A DNA stretch of 64,000 nt from Xylophilus sp. GOD-11R (GTDB taxonomy: Bacteria; Pseudomonadota; Gammaproteobacteria; Burkholderiales; Burkholderiaceae_C). Below the pieces are notes generated by a model. It was not told where the DNA came from. It searched no databases and worked only from the letters and a program-made list of their open reading frames with translations. The stretch spans positions 558,001-622,000 of the forward strand of contig NZ_CP137854.1 in the NCBI RefSeq assembly GCF_033546935.1, written 5' to 3'. The position numbers were made by a program, and so were the translations under genes. Positions 7,116-15,431 of this stretch are shown in pieces; the stretch's first letter is position 1, and each line of letters starts with the position of its first letter.

Positions 7116-9236
7116 ATGTCCGTCTCCACCCACGGCATCCGCGTTCGTTCCGGCTCCTCGTTCTTGCGGGCCGCTATCGAACTGATGTCGTCGATGCGAT
7201 TCGCGATCTCGCTGCTCAGCGTCATCTGCATCGCCTCCATCATCGGCACCGTGCTGCAACAGCAGCAGCCCTACGGCAACTACGTCAACCAGTTCGGCCC
7301 GTTCTGGGCCGAGGTCTTCGACACCGCTTCGCTCTACCGCGTCTACAGCGCCTGGTGGTTCCTGTTGATCCTGGCGTTTTTGGTCACCAGCACCTCGTTG
7401 TGCATCTGGCGCAGCGTGCCCAAGATCGTGGCCGACCTGCGGGCCTACAAGGAAAACCTGCGGGTGCAGAGCCTGCGCGCCTTCGGCCAGCGGGCCGAGG
7501 CCGGCCTGGACGATGCGCCGGAAGACGCCGCCCGGCGCCTGGGCGGCGCGCTCGTGGGTGCCGGCTGGAAGGTGAAGCTGCAGGAGCGCTCCGGCGACGG
7601 CTGGATGCTCGCGGCCAAGGCGGGCGCGGCCAACAAGCTCGGCTACATCGCGGCGCACGGCGCCATCGTGCTGATCTGCATCGGCGGCCTGCTCGACGGC
7701 GACCTGGTGGTGCGCGCCCAGATGCTGCTGCACGGCAAGTCGGCCTATCGGGGTGGCGGCATGATCGCCGACGTGGCGCCGCAGCACCGCCTGTCGCCCT
7801 CCAATCCGACCTTTCGCGGCAATCTGATGGTGCCCGAGGGATCGCAGTCGGGCAGCGCCATCCTCAACCAGGCCGACGGCATCCTGGTGCAGGACCTCCC
7901 GTTTTCCATCGAGCTCAAGAAGTTCGTGGTGGAACACTATTCCACCGGCATGCCCAAGCTGTTCGCGAGCGACATCGTGATCCACGACCGCATCACCGGC
8001 GAGGCGCACAGCGCGCGGGTGGAGGTGAACCACCCGGTGAGCTGGCGCGGCGTGGACATCTACCAGTCGAGCTTCGACGACGGTGGCTCCAAGGTGAAGC
8101 TCAAGGCCTTACCGATGCACGGCACGGCGGCGGCCTTCGATGTGGAAGGCACGATCGGCAGCAGCACGGCGCTCGACCAGCGGGCCGGCGGCCCCTACAC
8201 CCTGGAATACGGCGCGCTGCGCACCATCAACGTCGAGAACTTCGGCAAGGGCGGCGACGGCGCGGTCGACGTGCGCAAGGTGGATCTGCGCCACGAGCTC
8301 GAATCGCGCATCGGCGCGCCCAACCGGCCCAACGCCGACCGGTCGCTGCGCAATGTCGGCCCGAGCATCACCTACCGGCTGCGCGACGCGGCCGGCCAGG
8401 CGCTGGAGTTCCAGAACTACATGCTGCCGGTCGAGCTGGGCGACGGCGTGCCGGTGTTCCTGTTCGGCATGCGGTCCGACGCGGCCGACGCCTTCCGCTA
8501 CCTGCGGCTGCCCGCCGACGAGAACGGCAGCGTCGACGGCTTCATGCGCCTGCACGCGGCACTGGCCGATCCCGGTCGACGCGAGGCGGCGGTGCGGCGC
8601 TACGCGCAGGCCTCGGTCGACGGCTCGCGGCCCGAATTGGTGCAGCAGCTGCAGGCGTCGGCATCGCGCGCGCTGGCGCTCTTTGCCGGCAATCCGCAGG
8701 CGCCGGCCGGAACGCCGGAACACAACGGCGGGCTGCAGGCGATCTCGGCTTTCATGGAGGCCAACGTGCCCGAAGGCGAGCGCGCCCGGGCCGGTGAGGT
8801 GCTGGTGCGCATCCTCAACGGCGCGTTGTTCGAACTGCTGCAGCAGACCCGCCGCGACGCCGGCTTGGCGCCGCTGGACGCGGGCGACGCCACCGCGCGC
8901 GCTTTCATGACGCAATCGGTGCTGTCGCTCGGCGACATGGCCGTCTACCCGGTGCCGCTGGCTTTTCGACTGGACGATTTCGAGCAGGTGCAGGCCAGCG
9001 TGTTCCAGGTGGCGCGCGCCCCGGGCAGAATCGTGGTGTACACCGGTTGCGTGTTCCTGATCGTGGGGGTGTTCTCGATGCTCTTCGTCCGTGAGCGCCG
9101 ACTGTGGATCTGGCTGGCACCCGACGCGTCCGGCGGATCGCAGGCGACGATGGCCCTGTCCTCCAATCGCAAGACGCTCGATGGCGAGCGCGAATTCGAA
9201 CGTCTGCGCGAGCGCCTGCTCGGCGCGGCGCTCTGA
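7116..9236 (+). CDS. resB: Cytochrome c biogenesis protein ResB/Ccs1
   Basis: ResB forms, with CcsB, the System II haem export and ligation machine for c-type cytochromes. The protein has 706 residues from ATG 7116; an in-frame extension back to 7062 is less likely. Membrane segments appear near residues 28-50, 75-100, around 180-200 and near the C-terminus, with a large periplasmic region between. The downstream gene encodes its partner CcsB, 44 bases away. Length and arrangement match other betaproteobacterial ResB proteins. Confidence 0.93.
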   Translation: MSVSTHGIRVRSGSSFLRAAIELMSSMRFAISLLSVICIASIIGTVLQQQQPYGNYVNQFGPFWAEVFDTASLYRVYSAWWFLLILAFLVTSTSLCIWRSVPKIVADLRAYKENLRVQSLRAFGQRAEAGLDDAPEDAARRLGGALVGAGWKVKLQERSGDGWMLAAKAGAANKLGYIAAHGAIVLICIGGLLDGDLVVRAQMLLHGKSAYRGGGMIADVAPQHRLSPSNPTFRGNLMVPEGSQSGSAILNQADGILVQDLPFSIELKKFVVEHYSTGMPKLFASDIVIHDRITGEAHSARVEVNHPVSWRGVDIYQSSFDDGGSKVKLKALPMHGTAAAFDVEGTIGSSTALDQRAGGPYTLEYGALRTINVENFGKGGDGAVDVRKVDLRHELESRIGAPNRPNADRSLRNVGPSITYRLRDAAGQALEFQNYMLPVELGDGVPVFLFGMRSDAADAFRYLRLPADENGSVDGFMRLHAALADPGRREAAVRRYAQASVDGSRPELVQQLQASASRALALFAGNPQAPAGTPEHNGGLQAISAFMEANVPEGERARAGEVLVRILNGALFELLQQTRRDAGLAPLDAGDATARAFMTQSVLSLGDMAVYPVPLAFRLDDFEQVQASVFQVARAPGRIVVYTGCVFLIVGVFSMLFVRERRLWIWLAPDASGGSQATMALSSNRKTLDGEREFERLRERLLGAAL

Positions 9237-9280
9237 CGGCATCGCCGCCGAGCCGTCCCCATGAACCACCGGAGTTCAGC

Positions 9281-10636
9281 ATGAATACCACCACCGCTTC
9301 CCCCGCCGGCACGCCGCGCACCCTGACGCTGCAATCGGGCTTTTTCGCCCGGCGCAGCCTCTTCGACTGGGTGTTCGCGCTCGCCGTCGCCGCCGGCGGG
9401 CTGTTCACCCTGCACCGCTACGGCGCCTTCATGGACGTCTACGAGAAAGGGATCATGCTCGGCGCAATACCCTTCTTCGCCTGGCTGGGCTGGTTCTGGC
9501 GCCCGCTGCGCAAGCTGATGCTGGCGGTGGCGGTGCTGTCGCTGCTGGCGCTGGCTTCCTACCAGGACGGCGGGCAGGGCCAGCTGGAGCGCGCCGACAG
9601 CGTGTTCTGGCTCAAGTACTTCCTGTCGAGCCAGTCGGCGATTCTGTGGATGAGCGTGCTCTTCTGCATGAGCACCGTCTTCTATTGGATCGGCACGCTC
9701 TCGCGCGGCGAGGGCGTGGCCATGTCGCGCGTGGGCACCCGGCTGGCCTGGGTGGCGGTGACCATGGCGCTCACCGGCACCATGGTGCGCTGGTACGAGA
9801 GCTATCTGATCGGCGCGGACATCGGCCACATTCCGGTGAGCAACCTCTACGAAGTCTTCGTGCTGTTCTGCTGGCTCACCACCACCTTCTATCTCTACTA
9901 CGAGGACCACTACCAGACCCGGGCGCTCGGCGGCTTCGTGATGCTGGTGGTGAGCGGCGCGGTCGGCTTCCTGCTCTGGTACACGGTGGCGCGCGAGGCG
10001 CAGGAGATCCAGCCGCTGGTGCCGGCGCTCAAGAGCTGGTGGATGAAGCTGCACGTGCCGGCCAATTTCATCGGCTACGGCACCTTTGCGCTGTCGGCCA
10101 TGGTGGCCTTCGCCTACCTCATCAAGCAGCAGGCGGGCGAGACCCGGCTGCTGAAGCTCGCGCCGCTGTGGCTGCTGGGCATCGTGCTGTGCTTCGAACC
10201 CATCGTCTTCCGCAAGACGGCGGGCAACAACGGCAGCGCTTACTGGATGGTGTATTTCGGCGTGTCGGCGCTGATCGTCGCGGCCATCGTGTTCGGCCGG
10301 CGCCGCATCGCCGCCAAGCTGCCGCCGCTCACCGTGCTCGACGACATGATGTACAAGGCGATCGCCGTCGGCTTTGCCTTTTTCACCATCGCCACCGTGC
10401 TCGGCGCCCTGTGGGCCGCCGAAGCCTGGGGTGGCTACTGGAGCTGGGATCCGAAGGAAACCTGGGCGCTGATCGTCTGGCTGAACTACGCCGCCTGGCT
10501 GCACATGCGGCTGATGAAGGGCCTGCGCGGCACGGTGTCGGCCTGGTGGGCACTCTGCGGGCTGGCCGTGACCACCTTCGCCTTCTTGGGAGTGAACATG
10601 TTTCTGTCGGGCCTGCACAGCTACGGAACGCTCTGA
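9281..10636 (+). CDS. ccsB: Cytochrome c biogenesis protein CcsB/CcsA (haem handling)
   Basis: This multi-pass membrane protein binds and presents haem for attachment to apocytochromes c with ResB. It has 451 residues. Near the C-terminus lies the tryptophan-rich haem-handling WWD motif, WGGYWSWDPKETW, flanked by membrane helices with conserved histidines. The ATG at 9281 follows a GGAG ribosome site; longer in-frame versions overlap resB and lack support. No CcmABC-type (System I) genes are seen here. Confidence 0.95.
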   Translation: MNTTTASPAGTPRTLTLQSGFFARRSLFDWVFALAVAAGGLFTLHRYGAFMDVYEKGIMLGAIPFFAWLGWFWRPLRKLMLAVAVLSLLALASYQDGGQGQLERADSVFWLKYFLSSQSAILWMSVLFCMSTVFYWIGTLSRGEGVAMSRVGTRLAWVAVTMALTGTMVRWYESYLIGADIGHIPVSNLYEVFVLFCWLTTTFYLYYEDHYQTRALGGFVMLVVSGAVGFLLWYTVAREAQEIQPLVPALKSWWMKLHVPANFIGYGTFALSAMVAFAYLIKQQAGETRLLKLAPLWLLGIVLCFEPIVFRKTAGNNGSAYWMVYFGVSALIVAAIVFGRRRIAAKLPPLTVLDDMMYKAIAVGFAFFTIATVLGALWAAEAWGGYWSWDPKETWALIVWLNYAAWLHMRLMKGLRGTVSAWWALCGLAVTTFAFLGVNMFLSGLHSYGTL

Positions 10637-10753
10637 CCGGCGTCTGTGCGCAGCGCACGGCGAACTTTCTGAAACCGGCAGGGCCGCCATCGCGTAACCC
10701 AATGAGCTCCTGGCACGAACTACTGTTCGCTGCCATCCATCGAAAGGTTTTCC

Positions 10754-11752
<999 letters not shown>

Positions 11753-11781
11753 GCACGACACGGCCGACAGGCGCGAGCACG

Positions 11782-12432
11782 ATGAACAAGATCCTCCTGC
11801 ATCCGGCGACCAAGCCGCTGATCTTCCTGCTGTGCCTCGGGCCGTTCGCCTGGCTGGCGTATGGCGCGCTGGCCGATGCGCTCGGCGCCAATCCGGCCGA
11901 AGCCTTGGTGCGCAGCACCGGCGACTGGACGCTGCGGTTCCTGTGCATCGTGCTGGCGGTGACGCCGCTGCGGGTGATGTCCGGCTGGAACGGCCTGGCG
12001 CGCCTGCGCCGCATGCTGGGGCTGTACGTCTACTTCTACGTCGTGCTGCACCTGCTGTGCTACGCCTGGTTCGACATGGGCTTCGACATCGGCGAGGTGT
12101 TGCGCGACATCGCCAAGCGGCCCTTCATCCTGGTGGGTTTCGCGGCTTTCGTGCTGCTGACGCCGCTGGCCGCCACGTCGTTCAACCGCGCGATCAAGGC
12201 GCTGGGCGCCCGGCGCTGGCAGGCGCTGCACAAGCTGGTCTATCTGATCGCCGGTCTTGGCCTGCTGCATTTCTTCTGGATGCGCGCGGGCAAGAACAAT
12301 TTCGCCGAGGTCTTTGTCTATGCGGCCATCATCGCGGTGCTGCTGCTGTGGCGTGTCTGGTATGCCTTCGCGGGCAAGAAGCGCAAGCAGGCCCAGGCGG
12401 CGCGGGCGCCGGCACGCCGGCCCGCCGCCTGA
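11782..12432 (+). CDS. msrQ: Haem-binding membrane subunit MsrQ (YedZ)
   Basis: This inner-membrane b-type haem protein passes quinone-pool or flavin electrons to MsrP. The 216-residue protein has about six hydrophobic helices, and the candidate haem-ligand histidines lie in segments such as VVLHLLCYAWF and LHKLVYLIAGLGLLHFFW. The ATG at 11782 follows MsrP in the same operon. A perfect 7-base hairpin, GAATCAG/CTGATTC (12431-12449), begins at the stop codon and may end the transcript, but no T run follows. Confidence 0.93.
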   Translation: MNKILLHPATKPLIFLLCLGPFAWLAYGALADALGANPAEALVRSTGDWTLRFLCIVLAVTPLRVMSGWNGLARLRRMLGLYVYFYVVLHLLCYAWFDMGFDIGEVLRDIAKRPFILVGFAAFVLLTPLAATSFNRAIKALGARRWQALHKLVYLIAGLGLLHFFWMRAGKNNFAEVFVYAAIIAVLLLWRVWYAFAGKKRKQAQAARAPARRPAA

Positions 12433-12584
12433 ATCAGCGCGACTGATTCAGCAACGCATCAGGCCGGCCACGGCCGCGCGAGCGTCGTGGACCTGGGCAT
12501 GGGGGCCGCCAGAAATCGGCGCGGGTCATCTGGCTCCTCGGGCAGCAGCCTGGATCCCCTGGCACGCGGGATCCGGCGAACCCG

Positions 12585-12977
12585 TCAGTCGATGGGTATG
12601 GTGGGGCAGGTCGATGCCCAGGAGCAGGGCGCCTGAGTGGTCATCATGCTCAGCCCGATGGACGTAGCGGCCGTGATGGCGATGGCCACGGTGCAGGGGC
12701 CGAGGCCGGCGGCCGCCAGATGTTCAATACGCTCGCGTCGTGCCAGGAGGGCATCGACCGACGCATGGGCCACCTCGAACATATTCGAAGCTGCGGTGCG
12801 AGGCAGAGTGCTCAGCTGGGTCAGCGTGGCGTGAGCGAAGTCGTGGAAAGAGCTGGCCGTGGCGGTGGCGAGGTCCTCCAGGCTTGTGACGACCGTGGAT
12901 GAACGGTGCTGCGTGGAGGTGGCGCTGTTCGGGGCGACGGCGGAAGCGGAGACGCAAGAGAAGGATGCGGGGCGCAT
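12585..12977 (-). CDS. Orphan Ser/Ala-rich protein behind a PIP box (candidate type III-secreted effector)
   Basis: I do not recognise a family. From the ATG at 12977 the protein is 130 residues. The first 33 contain no acidic residue and are Ser/Ala/Thr-rich (11 Ser in the first 50), as in type III secretion signals. A predicted helix rich in Arg and Glu spans about 67-90 and a hydrophobic segment about 91-112; the end is Cys/Pro-rich. An in-frame ATG at 13043 would give 152 residues but lies upstream of the predicted transcription start. The gene is flanked by msrQ and lysA and shares no operon. An inverted repeat GGATCCC/GGGATCC (12552-12574) lies after the stop. The coding call rests on promoter position and N-terminal composition, not homology. 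Confidence 0.5.
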   Translation of the reverse strand: MRPASFSCVSASAVAPNSATSTQHRSSTVVTSLEDLATATASSFHDFAHATLTQLSTLPRTAASNMFEVAHASVDALLARRERIEHLAAAGLGPCTVAIAITAATSIGLSMMTTQAPCSWASTCPTIPID

Positions 12978-13009
12978 GGTGTGGTCGACGAGGAGAGGGT
13001 AAGCCCCCG

Positions 13010-13071
13010 ACTCTGCCGCTGCTGACTTACCGGCCGACGTCATCCGCCGAAAGCGGTGCGCCAGGAGCGAA
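13010..13071 (-). promoter_or_regulatory. PIP box plus -10 element (HrpX/HrpB-type promoter)
   Basis: Reading the minus strand, TTCGC (13071-13067), 15 bases, TTCGG (13051-13047), 31 bases, then CAGAGT (13015-13010). This matches the plant-inducible promoter consensus TTCGB-N15-TTCGB-N30-32-YANNRT used by HrpX-type regulators in Xanthomonas and relatives, and the hrpII box of Ralstonia. Transcription would start near 13003, 26 bases before the ATG at 12977. Confidence 0.6.
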
Positions 13072-13087
13072 GTCCGTCGTCGAATGT

Positions 13088-14371
13088 TCAGCCGGGCAGC
13101 TTCTCGCCGCGCATCTGGTCTTCGGCGCTTTCGCGGGCGCGGATCAGGTGCGAGGCCGCGCCGTCGACCAGCACCTCGGCGCCCCGCCCGCGCGAGTTGT
13201 AGTTGCTGGCCATGCTCATGCAATAGGCGCCGGCCGACAGCACCGCCAGCCGGTCGCCGGGGCGCACCGCCAGCTGCCGGTCGCGGCCCAGCCAGTCGCC
13301 GCTCTCGCAGACCGGCCCCACCACGTCGACCGTAACGATGGGCGCGTCGGCCGCCGGCAGCACCAGCGGCACGATGGCGTGATAGGCCTCGTACATGGCG
13401 GGCCGGGGCAGGTCGTTCATGGCGGCATCGACGATGCAGAAGTTCTTGTGCTCACCCGGCTTGTCGTAGAGCACCTCGGTCAGGCAGACGCCGGCATTGC
13501 CCACCAACGAGCGGCCGGGTTCGACCAGCAGCTTGCGCCCGCCATAACCGCGGGCGTCGAGCTTGGCCAGCAGGCGCTTCCAGAGGGCGTCGGCCGACGG
13601 AGGTTTGTCGCCCCGGTAGTCGATGCCCAGGCCGCCGCCGAAGTCGATGTGGTGCAGGGGAATGCCGGCCGCCTCGATGGCCGCGACCAGGTCGAGCACC
13701 CGGTCCATGGCGTCGAGGTAGGGCGTCTCGTCGGTGATCTGCGAACCGATATGGCAGTCGATGCCGACCACTTTCAGTCCCGGCAGCGACGCGGCGTGGC
13801 GATAGACCGCCACCGCCCGTTCGTGCGCGATGCCGAACTTGTTGTCCTTGAGGCCGGTGGAAATATAAGGATGCGTCTTGGGGTCGACGTTCGGATTGAC
13901 CCGGATGCTCACCGGCGCGGTCCCGCCGACGGCGCGGGCGACTTCATCGAGCACGTCGATTTCGGCTTCGCTCTCGACGTTGAAGCAGCCGATGCCCGCG
14001 GCCAGCGCCTCGCGCATCTCGGCGCGGGTCTTGCCAACGCCGGAGAAGATCACCTTGGACGCATCGCCGCCGGCGGCCAGCACGCGCCGCAGTTCACCGG
14101 CCGACACGATGTCGAAACCGCAGCCCGCGCGGGCGAAGACCTGCAGCACGCCGAGCGTGGAGTTGGCCTTCATCGCATAGCAGATCTGCACATCGCGGCG
14201 GGCAAAGCCGCGCTGGTAGGCGCCGAGCGCGGCCAGCATCGAGGCCTTGGAATAGACGTAGAGCGGCGTGCCGTGGACGGTGGCCAGGTCGGACAGCGAG
14301 ACGTCTTCGAGATGGAGCGCGTCGCCGCGGTAGGCGAGCTGCGGCGCGCCCGGCAGGGGGGAGGGAATCAT
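13088..14371 (-). CDS. lysA: Diaminopimelate decarboxylase LysA
   Basis: This PLP enzyme catalyses the last step of lysine synthesis, meso-diaminopimelate to lysine. The 427-residue protein shows the PLP lysine in YAMKAN (K68), the HIGSQ phosphate-binding motif and the C-terminal CESGDWLG motif that supplies the catalytic cysteine from the partner subunit. It forms a minus-strand pair with the upstream lptM lipoprotein gene; both diverge from cyaY, a common betaproteobacterial and gammaproteobacterial order. Confidence 0.97.
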   Translation of the reverse strand: MIPSPLPGAPQLAYRGDALHLEDVSLSDLATVHGTPLYVYSKASMLAALGAYQRGFARRDVQICYAMKANSTLGVLQVFARAGCGFDIVSAGELRRVLAAGGDASKVIFSGVGKTRAEMREALAAGIGCFNVESEAEIDVLDEVARAVGGTAPVSIRVNPNVDPKTHPYISTGLKDNKFGIAHERAVAVYRHAASLPGLKVVGIDCHIGSQITDETPYLDAMDRVLDLVAAIEAAGIPLHHIDFGGGLGIDYRGDKPPSADALWKRLLAKLDARGYGGRKLLVEPGRSLVGNAGVCLTEVLYDKPGEHKNFCIVDAAMNDLPRPAMYEAYHAIVPLVLPAADAPIVTVDVVGPVCESGDWLGRDRQLAVRPGDRLAVLSAGAYCMSMASNYNSRGRGAEVLVDGAASHLIRARESAEDQMRGEKLPG

Positions 14372-14411
14372 GGCGGAACGAGATCGAGGCTAAGAGGCGG
14401 CGGGCGAAGCC

Positions 14412-14696
14412 CTAGGGGGACAGCACGGTCTGTGGCACCAGTTCCGAATCGGTCGTCGGCGGCGTGTTCGTCAGCGTGGGCGGGGTAGCCGGCGTCGTCG
14501 GTGCAGGGTTGGCAGGGGTGGCCGGACGGCTTCGTGCCCAGTTCGGCTTGAGGGTTTCGACCAGCGGCGCTCGCTGGCGGGAGGCGGTCTCGGTCGGCAG
14601 GAACAGCACGCCCTTTTGTCCGCAGGCGACCAGCAGAGCCGTCCCGCCGACGAGGGTTATCGCCCTGACTAGAATTTGCGGGACTTTCAACATCAT
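14412..14696 (-). CDS. lptM: LptM/YifL-type small lipoprotein
   Basis: This is a 94-residue lipoprotein precursor with a hydrophobic signal and a lipobox ending LVAC, so the mature cysteine is near residue 24, followed directly by GQKG. That C-G-x-K-G start is typical of the LptM family, which helps the LPS transporter LptD fold. The rest is Pro/Thr/Asn-rich and low in complexity. The start is one of two adjacent ATGs (14696 or 14693). Position between lysA and cyaY supports the identity. Confidence 0.75.
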   Translation of the reverse strand: MMLKVPQILVRAITLVGGTALLVACGQKGVLFLPTETASRQRAPLVETLKPNWARSRPATPANPAPTTPATPPTLTNTPPTTDSELVPQTVLSP

Positions 14697-14708
14697 CGGA
14701 TTGTAGTA

Positions 14709-15032
14709 ATGACCGACCTCGAGTTTTCTTCCCTCGCCGAACAGCTGCTGGGGCATGTCGAGGCCTGCTGCGACCGTTTCAACGATGACACCGACGCCGA
14801 CATCGACGCCCAGCGTGCCGGCGGCATGGTCACTTTGGTATTCGCCAACCGCAGCCAGATCGTGCTGAACCAGCAAAAGCCGCTGCACGAGCTGTGGCTC
14901 GCCGCCAAGTCCGGCGGCTACCACTTCAAGTGGAAGGACGGTGCCTGGATCGATACCAAGGGCCAGGGCGAGCTCCTCGCCATCCTCTCCCGCGAAGCCA
15001 CCGCCCAGTCCGGCCTGCCCTTGAGCTTCTGA
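14709..15032 (+). CDS. cyaY: Iron donor protein CyaY (frataxin)
   Basis: Bacterial frataxin binds iron and regulates iron-sulfur cluster assembly on IscS. The 107-residue protein has the acidic first helix ending [10 protein letters not shown] and the central strands [16 protein letters not shown] and [11 protein letters not shown] with the conserved tryptophans. The start is the ATG at 14709, 12 bases from the divergent lptM start. A TAGAAT box at 14670-14675 is a candidate -10 element. Confidence 0.93.
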   Translation: MTDLEFSSLAEQLLGHVEACCDRFNDDTDADIDAQRAGGMVTLVFANRSQIVLNQQKPLHELWLAAKSGGYHFKWKDGAWIDTKGQGELLAILSREATAQSGLPLSF

Positions 15033-15431
15033 CCGCCGACGGCGCGCAATCAGGAGCCCAGGTACAGGGAGGCCGACGCCTTCGAAGGCGAGGCAGCAAG
15101 GCTGCGCCGAGCCAGCGAGCCGCCCCCGGAAGGGGGTGGGCGAAGACACGGATTGCGCAGCCGGGGGGCGCCCGAAAACGGAGGCGCTGCGCAGCAGCCC
15201 GACCCCCTCAGGGGCGTGGCAGCGAGGCTACGCCGAGCCAGCCCGCCGCCCCCGGCAGGGGGGGGGGAAGGCGAAGACACGAAGTGGGTACTTGGGGGGG
15301 CACAAAAATCCCCCACGGAGGCCGCAAAGCCGGCCGACTGTCTCAGGGGCGTGGCAGCGAGGCTACGCCGAGCCAGCCCGCCGCCCCCGGCAGGGGGGTA
15401 GGCGAAGACACGAAGTGCGTAGCCTGGGGGG
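15033..15431. repeat. Intergenic C5/G5 hairpin repeats, three copies
   Basis: The 399 bases between cyaY and mrcA carry three related copies at about 15082-15170, 15209-15299 and 15344-15431. Each has a GC(A/G)AGGCT(A/G)CGCCGAGCCAGC-like left part, a CCCCC-GG(C/A)A-GGGGG hairpin, then GGCGAAGACACGRA and a G-rich end. Copies two and three are nearly identical, offset by 135 bases. Copy two carries an uninterrupted run of 10 G at 15258-15267. Open frames through the region are by-products of the repeats. The same architecture, with a different tail sequence, recurs at 51638-52064. Confidence 0.85.

Noticed and set aside
5763..8033. 756-codon minus-strand frame spanning engB, cytochrome c4 and resB
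   Set aside because: It overlaps three confidently identified genes in other frames and has the biased composition of antisense frames.
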